Shown: positions 16,041-24,022 of the stretch, in pieces
Numbering within the stretch: position 1 is the first letter of the stretch
Layout: every line of letters begins with the position of its first letter
Assembly: GCF_001668575.1 (NCBI RefSeq)
Contig: NZ_LZMD01000095.1
Location: 1 to 55,065 of the forward strand
Source of the DNA: Mycobacterium sp. 1164985.4
GTDB lineage: Bacteria > Actinomycetota > Actinomycetes > Mycobacteriales > Mycobacteriaceae
Direction: 5' to 3'
DNA length: 55,065 nucleotides
The notes under the pieces: model-generated
Database searches by the model: none
Seen by the model: only the letters and a program-made list of their open reading frames with translations
What the model was told of the DNA's origin: nothing
Made by a program: the position numbers and the translations under genes

Positions 16041-16589
16041 ATGACGGACCACGATAAGGCGGGCCAGGCACGAGAAGGCCTGATCGACTCGGTGAAGGGC
16101 AAGGCCAAAGAGATGTTCGGTGCGATCACCGGCAACGACTCGATGACCGCCGAAGGCCAGCTCCAGCAGGCCGAGGCCGAACGCCGCAAGGAAGCCAACA
16201 CGGTCGAAGCGGTCGCCGACGCGCAGGCGCGCGATGCGCGCAACGAGGTTGCGGAGGCGAAGCGCGAAGGCGTCAAGGAACGCGCCGAAGCGAACGCCGA
16301 GGCCGCAGCCGAAAAAGGCACGGTGGAGAGCCAGAAGGCCGCCCAGAAGCGCGCCGCCGAGGATGCCGCACACCAGCAGCTCGAGCGGGAGCGCACGCGG
16401 GCCGAACTCGAGGCGGAGCGCAAGGCGCGCGAGGCGCGGGTCGAGCAGCGCGCGGAGGTGCACGACGCTGACACCCAGCTCGCCGGCGCGCTCGAAGAAC
16501 ACCGCGAAGCGGTCGAGGAATCGGCAAGCGCGAAGGCGGAAGCCGCCCGCATCCGGCGCCAGGCCGACAACCTCAATGACAACGCCTGA
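16041..16589 (+). CDS. CsbD-like domain protein with long charged coiled coil
   Basis: A 182-residue protein. Residues about 8-45 (GLIDSVKGKAKEMFGAITGN) match the CsbD stress-protein domain. From about residue 50 to the end it is an Ala/Glu/Arg/Lys-rich helix with heptad character, almost certainly a coiled coil. No signal peptide or membrane segment. Similar mycobacterial proteins have been annotated as microaggregate-binding or general stress proteins, from memory and not verified. A strong GAGAGGAGG precedes the ATG. The next gene encodes another coiled-coil protein 24 bases downstream, so they are probably co-expressed. Confidence 0.8.
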   Translation: MTDHDKAGQAREGLIDSVKGKAKEMFGAITGNDSMTAEGQLQQAEAERRKEANTVEAVADAQARDARNEVAEAKREGVKERAEANAEAAAEKGTVESQKAAQKRAAEDAAHQQLERERTRAELEAERKAREARVEQRAEVHDADTQLAGALEEHREAVEESASAKAEAARIRRQADNLNDNA

Positions 16590-16613
16590 TCAAGGCATAG
16601 AAGGAGCTTGACC

Positions 16614-17279
16614 ATGAGTATCACCGCTATTCCGAAGGCGGTGCTGAGGTTTCAGTACCAGGTGGCCCGTGTGCCGCTGCAATTGATCGACGATCGGTTC
16701 GTCGCGCGGATGAACGACGAGGCACCCGCGCGCCTGTTCTACGAGCGTTCCCTGGGAATGCTGGACACGGCCGTCGGCACCGCGCTCGGCGACCGGGAGC
16801 TCCAGAAGCGGGGTGCCACACTCGTCGAGCGTAGCGACGCCCTGCGCCGCGCCGCCGAGCTCGACGCGGCCGCCGACGAGAACGTCAAGCAGGCGGACCG
16901 AGAGCTGAAGGTGACGCGCGAAAAGGCGTTGCAGGACAAGCAGAAGGCATTCGAAGAAACCGAGGCCGAGGCCCGTCAGGCGCGCACCGAGGCTCAGCAG
17001 CGTAAGCGCACAGCGGTCGAGGACGCCGAGAAGAAGATCGTCGAGAGCAAGAAGCGGGCCGACGAGATCGCTGAGCAGCGCAAGAAGAGCGTGGAGACCG
17101 CGAAGCGCCGCGAGGAAGAGCAGATCGAGGCGGCTGAGCGCACTGCGGCCAAGGCGGCCAGTGTCAAGATGGCCGACGCGCAGGACAAGCGCGTGGACGC
17201 CACGGTGACGCGGGCGCAGGCCGACAAGATCGAAGACCTCGCCGACGCCGAGAAGGACAAGCGCAAAGCCGACGGCTAG
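16614..17279 (+). CDS. Coiled-coil, charged alanine-rich protein (IF2-N-like annotation)
   Basis: A 221-residue protein whose first 70 residues are ordered and mildly hydrophobic (AVLRFQYQVARVPLQLIDDRF) and whose remainder is a highly charged Ala/Glu/Lys/Arg helix. AAGGAG (16601-16606) places the start at ATG 16614 rather than the in-frame TTG at 16608. No catalytic motif is visible. With the preceding CsbD-domain protein it forms a two-gene unit of coiled-coil proteins. The stop codon shares a CTAG with the stop of the convergent permease gene. Function not recognised; a structural or stress-related role is a guess. Confidence 0.72.
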   Translation: MSITAIPKAVLRFQYQVARVPLQLIDDRFVARMNDEAPARLFYERSLGMLDTAVGTALGDRELQKRGATLVERSDALRRAAELDAAADENVKQADRELKVTREKALQDKQKAFEETEAEARQARTEAQQRKRTAVEDAEKKIVESKKRADEIAEQRKKSVETAKRREEEQIEAAERTAAKAASVKMADAQDKRVDATVTRAQADKIEDLADAEKDKRKADG

Positions 17280-18688
17280 ATCCCGAGCAGCGACTCGATC
17301 CAGCCTCGCGCGAAATACAGCAGGAAGCCCGCGGCGACCACCCATAACAGTGGGCTGATCTCGCGGGCTTTTCCTGCTGCTGAGCGCAGCACCGCCCACG
17401 CGATGAAGCCGACGCCGATGCCGTTGGCGATCGAGTACGAGAACGGCATCGTCGCCACCGTCAGCACCACGGGCAGCGCGACCGAGAACTCGGAGATGTC
17501 GATGTGGCGCAGGTGCGACACCATCATCGCGCCCACGATCACCAGCGCCGCCGCTGCCACCTCCGTCGGCACCACCGACGCGAGCGGCGAGATGAACATC
17601 GCCGCGAGGAACAGGACGCCGGTGACGATGTTCGCCAGCCCGGTCCGAGCACCCTCGCCGATGCCCGCGCCCGACTCCACGAACACGGTGTTCGACGACG
17701 CCGACGAAGCACCGCCGACCACGGCGCCGGCGCCTTCGACGACCAGGGCCGACCGCAGGCGCGGAAACGTGCCCCGCTCGTCGGCCAGACCGGCCTCCCG
17801 CGACAGCCCGGTGAACGTGCCCATCGCGTCGAAGAAGTTCGCGAACACCAGCGTGAAGACGAACATGGTTGCGGCGATGACCCCGATGCGGCCGAAGCTG
17901 TCCAAGCTGAACGCGCCGACGAGCGAGAGATCGGGCAGCGCGAACGGTGATCCCGACAGGGCCGGCACCGACAGGCTCCAGCCACCGGGCTTGTCGACGG
18001 CGGACCCGAGGTGCCAGATCGCCTCGATCACGACCGCGACGACAGTGCCGGTGATGAGCCCAATGAGGATGCCGCCGCGCACTTTTCGGGCCACGAGAAT
18101 ACCCGTCAGCAGCAGCGTGAAGGCGAACACCACGGTGGGCACCGTGCTGATCGAACCGCTGCCGTCGACGCCGAGGCCGACCGGCGGCGACGGTCGCCCG
18201 GTCGAACCGATGAACCCCGCGTCGACCAGGCCGATGAACAGGATGAACAACCCGATGCCTGCCGTGATCGCGAGCTTCAGCTGCATCGGTACTGCGTCGA
18301 ACACCAGTCGCCGCAATCCGGTCGCCGCCAGCACCACGATGATGAGACCGTTGATCACCACCAACCCCATGGCCTCGGCCCAGGTGAGAGAGCTGACGAG
18401 CGTCGTCGCGACGAACGAGTTGATACCGAGGCCGGCGGCAAACGCGAACGGCATACGGGCGATGAGCCCGAACAGGATCGTCATCACGCCCGCTGCCAAC
18501 GCGGTGACCGTCGAGACCTCGGCGAACTGCAGCCTGTTGCCGGCGACATCCTCGGAGCTGGACAGGATGATCGGATTCAGCACGATGATGTAGGCCATCG
18601 CGATGAACGTGACCAGGCCGCCGCGGGCCTCTGCTGCGACCGTCGTTCCGCGCGCCGAGATCTCGAAGAAGCGGTCGAGGCGGTTCAT
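17276..18688 (-). CDS. NCS2 family purine permease (AzgA/PbuG-like)
   Basis: A 470-residue transporter with about 12 to 14 hydrophobic segments. The start (FEISARGTTVAAEARGGLVTFIAMAYIIVLNP), the GLGINSF segment of TM3 and the SSNTVFVESGAGIGEGARTG loop place it in the AzgA subgroup of the nucleobase-cation symporter-2 family, which takes up hypoxanthine, guanine or adenine by proton symport. The initiator ATG at 18688 is ten bases after the stop of the MarR gene on the same strand, so the two may be co-transcribed, with MarR first. Confidence 0.9.
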   Translation of the reverse strand: MNRLDRFFEISARGTTVAAEARGGLVTFIAMAYIIVLNPIILSSSEDVAGNRLQFAEVSTVTALAAGVMTILFGLIARMPFAFAAGLGINSFVATTLVSSLTWAEAMGLVVINGLIIVVLAATGLRRLVFDAVPMQLKLAITAGIGLFILFIGLVDAGFIGSTGRPSPPVGLGVDGSGSISTVPTVVFAFTLLLTGILVARKVRGGILIGLITGTVVAVVIEAIWHLGSAVDKPGGWSLSVPALSGSPFALPDLSLVGAFSLDSFGRIGVIAATMFVFTLVFANFFDAMGTFTGLSREAGLADERGTFPRLRSALVVEGAGAVVGGASSASSNTVFVESGAGIGEGARTGLANIVTGVLFLAAMFISPLASVVPTEVAAAALVIVGAMMVSHLRHIDISEFSVALPVVLTVATMPFSYSIANGIGVGFIAWAVLRSAAGKAREISPLLWVVAAGFLLYFARGWIESLLGI

Positions 18689-18698
18689 TCCTCAGACC

Positions 18699-19133
18699 CT
18701 ATGGGGTGTCGTCGACGCGCGTCATCTCGTGCAGAGCCCGCAGGAAGGCCCGGCGGTCGGCGGGCGACAACACCGAGAGCCACCGTTCCTCGCCGCGTTG
18801 GATCTCCGCCTGCACCGAATCCTTCAGTGCGCGGCCGGCTTCGGTGATTGCGAGCAGCCGGACGCGCCGGTCGGCGGGATCGGGCCGTCGTTCGATATAA
18901 CCCTTGTCCTGCAGCTCGTCGAGCGTGGGGATGATCCGCGTCTTGTCGGCGCCGATCGCCTCCGCGAGGGCGGCCTGGGTACGCACCGGGGACTCGTCGA
19001 GCGCCAGCAGCACGCTGTATCCCCACATCGAGACGCCGTGCTCGGTCAGCACGGGGGTTTCGAGAGCGATGAGTCGACGGAGCAGCGGGGCGAGCATCGC
19101 CGCGAGGTCTTGTCGTCGCGGCTTCGGCGGCAT
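18699..19133 (-). CDS. MarR family transcriptional regulator
   Basis: A 144-residue winged-helix regulator. The recognition region (TQAALAEAIGADKTRIIPTLDELQDKG) and wing (RRPDPADRRVRLLAITEAG) match MarR proteins, and long flanking helices form the dimer interface. It is transcribed divergently from the TIGR03086/DinB-like gene across a 51-base AT-rich spacer that holds an inverted repeat, the classic autoregulation arrangement. It also lies just upstream of the purine permease gene on the same strand. Ligand unknown. Confidence 0.9.
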   Translation of the reverse strand: MPPKPRRQDLAAMLAPLLRRLIALETPVLTEHGVSMWGYSVLLALDESPVRTQAALAEAIGADKTRIIPTLDELQDKGYIERRPDPADRRVRLLAITEAGRALKDSVQAEIQRGEERWLSVLSPADRRAFLRALHEMTRVDDTP

Positions 19134-19156
19134 GCAGGGATATTAAGCGTTGACCG

Positions 19157-19178
19157 ATAATATGCTTAGGTATATTAT
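19157..19178. promoter_or_regulatory. Operator-like inverted repeat between MarR gene and divergent gene
   Basis: ATAATAT (19157-19163) and ATATTAT (19172-19178) form perfect arms around an 8-base spacer. The whole 51-base spacer is strikingly AT-rich for this genome and also contains further TTAAGC/GCTTA symmetry. It would overlap -10 elements in both directions, fitting MarR repression of itself and of the gene at 19185. Confidence 0.6.
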
Positions 19179-19184
19179 AAGCGC

Positions 19185-19820
19185 ATGCATACTAATATCG
19201 ATCCGCGACCGGCCCACCGGATCGCGGTCACCGCCACAATGGACATCGTCTCGGAAATCACTGCCGCTGACCTCGACCGCCCTACGCCGTGTGCGGGATG
19301 GAACCTGGCCGATCTGTTGACCCATATGACCGTGCAGCACAAAGGATTTGCCGCTGCTGCACGCGGGGTCGGCGCTGATCTCGCGGTGTGGGAGCCCGCG
19401 GCCGTGGCCGAGGCGGTTCGCGCGGACCCCGGCGGCGTATACGCAGCGGCGGCCGCCGAGGTGTTGGACGAATTCGCCGCCGACGGCGTGCTGGAAGCGA
19501 CGTTCGCGCTACCCGAGTTCGGTCAGGACGCGACCGTCCCGGGTGCAATGGCGATCGGTTTCCATTTCGTCGATTACGTGGTGCACGGCTGGGACGTCGC
19601 CCGCAGCATCGGTCTGCCGTACGCGCTGCCCTCCGAAGTGATCGACGCCGTGCAGCCATTGGCATTCGCGGTACCCGACGGCGAATTCCGCGAGATGGAC
19701 AACTCGCCGTTCGCCCGCGCGGTGGCGCACGAGGACGGCGAGGGTGACCTCGACCGGATTCTGCGTCACTTGGGCCGATCGCCCGACTGGCGGGCTGAAG
19801 GCGTCACCGCGGTTCGATGA
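19185..19820 (+). CDS. TIGR03086-type mycothiol-dependent/DinB-like metal-binding protein
   Basis: A 211-residue protein with the family opening segment LDRPTPCAGWNLADLLTHM, in which the His and flanking residues belong to the metal site of the mycothiol maleylpyruvate isomerase/DinB four-helix fold. The mid-region FHFVDYVVHGWDVARSIG carries further His/Asp ligands. Such proteins are thought to be thiol transferases or detoxification enzymes, but most are uncharacterised. It is divergent from a MarR regulator and probably induced when MarR is released. The ATG at 19185 leaves almost no leader, consistent with a leaderless transcript. The 3' end overlaps the convergent NYN gene by 17 bases. 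Confidence 0.82.
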   Translation: MHTNIDPRPAHRIAVTATMDIVSEITAADLDRPTPCAGWNLADLLTHMTVQHKGFAAAARGVGADLAVWEPAAVAEAVRADPGGVYAAAAAEVLDEFAADGVLEATFALPEFGQDATVPGAMAIGFHFVDYVVHGWDVARSIGLPYALPSEVIDAVQPLAFAVPDGEFREMDNSPFARAVAHEDGEGDLDRILRHLGRSPDWRAEGVTAVR

Positions 19821-20175
19821 GACCCCGTAGCCTCTCGGCCGGGACGACGGACGCGCCGGCCGCCCGCACCCGTTCGGCGAGGGTTCGGTCGGAGGTCGCA
19901 ACGCAGATGTCGGCCGTTTGACCGTCTGCACAGACCAGGCGGACGATCTCGTCGTCGGCCGAGTTGGCCGCCGCGCGGGGCGCAAACGCGACGGTGACGA
20001 CGGTTGATTCGATGGGCGGCTTCGGGGGGCGTTCGAATACGACGGTGACGTCGTCACCCGCCCGACGCCACGCTTCTAATCGCTCGACGAGGGTCACCAT
20101 GGCCTGGTGACGATTTCGCCACCAGCCGTCGGGGCGCGAGCCGATCACGTTCATCCCGTCGATGATCCATCGCAT
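19804..20175 (-). CDS. NYN/YacP-like (PIN-fold) ribonuclease-like protein
   Basis: A 123-residue NYN-domain protein. The N-terminal MRWIIDGMNVIGSRPDGWW, the central acidic SADDEIVRLV and the late CVATSDRTLAERVRAAGA carry the conserved aspartates of the PIN-like nuclease fold found in YacP/Rae1-type ribosome-associated nucleases. It is probably an RNA-processing or decay enzyme, but the catalytic role is inferred from fold. A GTG at 20178 directly precedes the ATG at 20175; either could start translation. Confidence 0.8.
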   Translation of the reverse strand: MRWIIDGMNVIGSRPDGWWRNRHQAMVTLVERLEAWRRAGDDVTVVFERPPKPPIESTVVTVAFAPRAAANSADDEIVRLVCADGQTADICVATSDRTLAERVRAAGASVVPAERLRGLIEPR

Positions 20176-20226
20176 CACGCGTCGAGGACGGGCGTCGATA
20201 TGTCCGGCTCAGTAGGCGTGGCCGGT

Positions 20227-20259
20227 CTGCTTGGCCGCCGGATGCCGACGGCCAAGCAG
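20227..20259. terminator. Strong hairpin downstream of the STAS gene
   Basis: CTGCTTGGCCG (20227-20237) and CGGCCAAGCAG (20249-20259) are perfectly complementary 11-base arms around an 11-base loop, 45 bases past the STAS gene stop on the minus strand and just upstream of the NYN gene. It is probably an intrinsic terminator without a U-tract. The same stretch can also be read as the tail of a small open frame (see findings), so a coding explanation is not excluded. Confidence 0.5.
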
Positions 20260-20303
20260 GTAACCGAGCCAGCGAATGTCGAGTAGCACCTGGTCGCCTT
20301 CCG

Positions 20304-20714
20304 CTATGCAGTCTTCTGGGTCAGCAGCGGCAGGAGCCGGCGCCGTTTCTCGATGCTCTCCGCGAAGTGGTGAAGAGCATCGGGCACTGACACGGCAACC
20401 GGGACGCTCACTCCGGAGCCGCGCAGTACTCGTTGGACGTCGTCACTGACGATGACAGCCCAGTCCACCTCCGCGTGATAGCAGCACTCATCGACGTCGT
20501 ACATCAGCGAAATAAGTTGCTCTGCGCATGAACTCACACCACTCAAATCGAGAACGAACGGCTTTTCGGCCAACACGAATCGGCGAGCGAAGGCGGTGAT
20601 TCGTTCGATGTTCCGGTCGTCGATGACGCCGTCTACCGTCACGACAGTCGCCAACTGGCGGCACACCGCATGAAGCTGGGCACCGGCGCAGTCGAATGTC
20701 GGGTTCCCGTACAT
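20304..20714 (-). CDS. STAS-domain protein (anti-anti-sigma factor-like)
   Basis: A 136-residue protein. The segment FVLDLSGVSSCAEQLISLMYDVDECC has the STAS-fold beta-strand and helix with a Ser at the position phosphorylated in SpoIIAA-like antagonists, though spacing differs from classical members. No SpoIIAB-type kinase is encoded nearby. The start at 20714 is fixed by a consensus AAAGGAGG; an upstream in-frame start at 20840 would add a hydrophobic stretch but has no such signal. Partner and signal unknown. Confidence 0.7.
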   Translation of the reverse strand: MYGNPTFDCAGAQLHAVCRQLATVVTVDGVIDDRNIERITAFARRFVLAEKPFVLDLSGVSSCAEQLISLMYDVDECCYHAEVDWAVIVSDDVQRVLRGSGVSVPVAVSVPDALHHFAESIEKRRRLLPLLTQKTA

Positions 20715-20836
20715 CACTGCCTCCTTTGGTAGGTCAGCTTCGTCGATGACCTCAATGTAAGAGGTGAGATTAAGGCAACCGGCAACACCGGCTAATACTT
20801 TGGTAAGAAGCACAATTTGCTTCAGCCAGCAAACCG

Positions 20837-22081
20837 TCAATTACCGCGCATCCACTGGGGGCCCGAATAGTTCTCCCAGGGGCTGTAATCGGCGAGCAAC
20901 TTCTCCTGCGCGGGCCGTTGGTCTTCAGGCACGTGCTGCAGGTTGATCCGTATGCGGTACCAGATCGAACTGGGCCCGCGCATCCCGTCGACGAGAATGT
21001 CTGCGGGCTCTAATTTTTCGGCCACCGACGGGTGGCGCCGTCGCCACTCGTCGAGCGCCGCCATCGCCTCGTCCTTGGTCTTGGTGCGGGCGATCTCGAT
21101 CAGCGGTTTGGAGGACACCCGCCGGCCGCTGCCTCCGCCCGAACGCTTGGCTCCGCGCGGCGCCTTCTCCGCCGGGCCGAGGCGGTCGGCGAGGTCGAGT
21201 AGCGCGTCGAGCGATCCCGCCGCATCGTCGATGCCCTCCCACGGGTCGCCATGTTCGGCGAACCGCTGCGGCACCGTTGCGATCGTGAAGGCCTCGGGGC
21301 GGCAATCGGGCACCTCACTCCAGAGCAGCGGTGTCGACACCCTGGCGTCCGGTGTCGCGCGCACCGAATATGCCGAGGCGACGGTTCGATCGAACGCGTT
21401 CTGGTTGAAGTCGACGAAGACGCCTTCACGCTCCTCCTTCCACCAGCGCGCGGTGGCGATGTCGGGGGCGCGGCGTTCGACTTCCCGGGCCACCGCCTGC
21501 GCGGCGAGGCGGACGAACTTGAAGGGCCAGCGCCGCTGGATCCGGGCGTAGATGTGGAAGCCCCGCGACCCGGATGTCTTCGGCCACGCCGTCAGCCCGT
21601 GATCCTCGAGGACCTCGCGGGCGACCATCGCGACGTCGATGATCTGTGGCCACGTCACGCCCGGCATCGGATCGAGGTCGACGCGCAGCTCGTCGGGGTG
21701 GGCGAGGTCGTCCACGCGCACGGGGTGCGGATTGAGGTCGACACATCCGAGGTTGACCGCCCAGACCAGGCCGGCCTCGTCGCGCAGCACGGCTTCGGCC
21801 GCCGACGTCCCGGACGCGTACTTCAACTCGGCGATGTCGACGAAGTCCGGTCGGTTCTTCGGCGCCCGCTTCTGGAACACGGCTTCCTCGGTGATGCCCT
21901 TGACGAACCGCTTGAGGATCATCGGCCGGTCGCGAACACCGCGCAGGGCGCCGTCGGCGACGCTGCGGTAGTACTGCATCAGGTCCGCCTTGGTGACACC
22001 TATATCGGGGAAGACGACCTTGTCGGGGTGGCTGACGGGCACCTGGTGACCGTCGACCTCCAGATACCGGGGTACGGCCAT
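20837..22081 (-). CDS. LigD-type primase-polymerase (Rv0269c/PolD1-like)
   Basis: A 414-residue stand-alone LigD polymerase-domain protein. N-terminal signature VSHPDKVVFPDIGVTKADLM, catalytic DxD in ELRVDLDPMPG, the active-site His in KTSGSRGFHIYARI, and the third acidic segment GVFVDFNQNAFDRT are present. The C-terminal 110 residues after a basic Gly/Ser-rich linker hold a second conserved patch ending PWENYSGPQWMRGN. It is next to fadD2 in divergent orientation, as Rv0269c and Rv0270 are, from memory. It probably acts in DNA gap filling or end repair with the flexible nucleotide choice typical of AEP polymerases. Confidence 0.87.
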   Translation of the reverse strand: MAVPRYLEVDGHQVPVSHPDKVVFPDIGVTKADLMQYYRSVADGALRGVRDRPMILKRFVKGITEEAVFQKRAPKNRPDFVDIAELKYASGTSAAEAVLRDEAGLVWAVNLGCVDLNPHPVRVDDLAHPDELRVDLDPMPGVTWPQIIDVAMVAREVLEDHGLTAWPKTSGSRGFHIYARIQRRWPFKFVRLAAQAVAREVERRAPDIATARWWKEEREGVFVDFNQNAFDRTVASAYSVRATPDARVSTPLLWSEVPDCRPEAFTIATVPQRFAEHGDPWEGIDDAAGSLDALLDLADRLGPAEKAPRGAKRSGGGSGRRVSSKPLIEIARTKTKDEAMAALDEWRRRHPSVAEKLEPADILVDGMRGPSSIWYRIRINLQHVPEDQRPAQEKLLADYSPWENYSGPQWMRGN

Positions 22082-22136
22082 AGCGTCATGCTAGTTTCCC
22101 GGCCGCACTGCGACGCGGGTCACATATGGTGGGGTC

Positions 22137-23993
22137 ATGGCCAGACTTCAGGAGCTCCCGCTGCAAGCGTTCGCCAAGGCTCAGCAACTCGTCGAACGCG
22201 GGTCGGCCGAGCTGCACTACGCCGCGAAGATGTTCGGCGCGGGTGCGTTCAAGATCGAACCACCGCAGAATGTCGCCGCGATGCTCGCCGACATCCGGCG
22301 GTGGGGCGAGTTCGGGATGATCCCGGCGCTCAATGCCCGACGTACCCCCAACGGGACGGCGATCATCGACGACTTCGGCGAGATGACCTTCAAGGAACTC
22401 GACGATGCCGCGCATTCGGTGGCCAACGGGCTGCTGGAGAAGGGCGTCAAGGGTGGTGACGGCGTCGCGATCCTGGCCCGCAACCACCGGTGGTTCCTGG
22501 TCGCGCTGTACGGCGCCGCGCGCACCGGCGCCCGCATCATCCTCCTCAACAGCGAGTTCTCGGGCCCCCAGGTCAAGGAGGTGTCCGAACGCGAAGGCGC
22601 GAAGCTGATCATCTACGACGACGAGTACTGCGAGGCCGTGTCGAAGGCCGACCCGCCGCTGGGCAAGTTGCGCGCGCTGGGTGTGAACCCCGACGCAGAT
22701 CAATCGTCGGCCTCCGCCTCCGGCGACGAGCCGTCGAAGAGCACCGACGAGACGCTCGAGGACTTCGTCTCGCGCCACACCGGTAAGCCCGCGCCGAAGG
22801 CGACCAAGCACTCGTCGGTCATCATCTTGACCAGTGGTACGACGGGAACGCCCAAGGGTGCCAACAGAAGTACGCCGCCGACCCTGGCCCCGATCGGTGG
22901 TGTGCTGTCGCACGTGCCGTTCAAGGGCGGCGAGGTCACCGCGCTTCCGGCGCCGATGTTCCACGCGCTGGGCTTCCTGCACGCGACGATCGCGATGATG
23001 CTGGGCACCACGCTGGTGCTGCGCAGGAAGTTCAAGGCCGCCAAGGTGCTCGAGGACATCGAGAAGCACAAGGTGACCGCCATCGTGGTGGTGCCGGTGA
23101 TGTTGTCGCGCATCCTCGATGCGCTCGACGGCATGGACCACAAGCCCGATCTGTCCTCGTTGCGGATCGTCTTCGTGTCGGGTTCACAGCTGGGCGCGGA
23201 GATGGCGCAGCGTGGGCTCAAGGCGCTCGGACCGGTCATCTACAACCTGTACGGGTCGACCGAGATCGCCTTCGCCACGATTGCGCGGCCCCAGGATCTG
23301 GAGAAGAACCCGGCGACCGTCGGGCCGGTGGTCAAGGGCGTGAAGGTCAAGATCCTCGACGACGACGGCAACGAACTGCCGCAGGGCGAGGTCGGGCGGA
23401 TTTTCGTCGGCAACTTCTTCCCGTTCGAGGGCTACACCGGCGGTGGGCACAAGCAGATCGTCGACGGGCTGATGTCCTCGGGTGACGTCGGCTACTTCGA
23501 CGAGAACGGCCTGTTGTATGTCAGCGGCCGCGACGACGAGATGATCGTGTCCGGCGGCGAGAACGTGTTCCCGGCCGAGGTGGAGGACCTGATCAGCGGT
23601 CATCCGGAGGTCGTGGAGGCCACGGCGGTCGGTGTCGAGGACAAGGAGTGGGGCCATCGGCTCCGGGCCTTCGTGGTCAAGGCCGACGGCGCCTCGATCG
23701 GCGAGGACGAGATCAAGCATTACGTCCGCGAGCACCTCGCTCGCTACAAGGTGCCCCGCGAGGTCGTCTTCCTCGACGAGCTGCCGCGTAACCCGACCGG
23801 AAAGATCCTGAAGCGCGAGTTGCGGGACATGGACCTGGACGGAGGCGGTGAAAAGACAGCCGACGGAGGCGGCGAAAAGGCAGAAGCCGACGGTAAGGGC
23901 AATAAGAAGGGCAAAGCCGACGGCGAAAAGGCCGAGGCCGACGGTGCGGAGAAGAAGTCGGGCAAGAAGGCGGACGCCAACCAGTCGGAATAG
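22137..23993 (+). CDS. fadD2: Fatty-acid-CoA ligase (FadD2-like) with lysine-rich tail
   Basis: A 618-residue adenylate-forming acyl-CoA synthetase. The AMP-binding motif ILTSGTTGTPKGA (about residues 230-242), YGSTEIAFATIA, the hinge SGDVGYFDENGLLYVSGRDD (written without its continuation) and the catalytic Lys in NPTGKILKREL are intact. It would activate a fatty or related carboxylic acid through an acyl-adenylate. After the canonical end (about residue 565) comes a roughly 50-residue low-complexity tail of repeated K, A, D, G, E (KAEADGKGNKKGKADGEK). The tail is extra to the usual fold. The SDR gene follows 29 bases downstream, probably in the same operon. Name from gene order beside the Rv0269c-like gene. 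Confidence 0.85.
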   Translation: MARLQELPLQAFAKAQQLVERGSAELHYAAKMFGAGAFKIEPPQNVAAMLADIRRWGEFGMIPALNARRTPNGTAIIDDFGEMTFKELDDAAHSVANGLLEKGVKGGDGVAILARNHRWFLVALYGAARTGARIILLNSEFSGPQVKEVSEREGAKLIIYDDEYCEAVSKADPPLGKLRALGVNPDADQSSASASGDEPSKSTDETLEDFVSRHTGKPAPKATKHSSVIILTSGTTGTPKGANRSTPPTLAPIGGVLSHVPFKGGEVTALPAPMFHALGFLHATIAMMLGTTLVLRRKFKAAKVLEDIEKHKVTAIVVVPVMLSRILDALDGMDHKPDLSSLRIVFVSGSQLGAEMAQRGLKALGPVIYNLYGSTEIAFATIARPQDLEKNPATVGPVVKGVKVKILDDDGNELPQGEVGRIFVGNFFPFEGYTGGGHKQIVDGLMSSGDVGYFDENGLLYVSGRDDEMIVSGGENVFPAEVEDLISGHPEVVEATAVGVEDKEWGHRLRAFVVKADGASIGEDEIKHYVREHLARYKVPREVVFLDELPRNPTGKILKRELRDMDLDGGGEKTADGGGEKAEADGKGNKKGKADGEKAEADGAEKKSGKKADANQSE

Positions 23994-24022
23994 TCGCGCC
24001 GCCGCCGAGGTAGTAGCAGGGC

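Noticed and set aside
17403..18593. 396-codon plus-strand frame
   Set aside because: Antisense to the purine permease; the Thr/Pro/Ala-rich product mirrors hydrophobic codons of the real gene.
23836..23990. CRISPR or tandem-repeat array in the fadD2 tail
   Set aside because: Repeats are short, irregular and in frame with the protein; they encode a low-complexity tail rather than spaced direct repeats.
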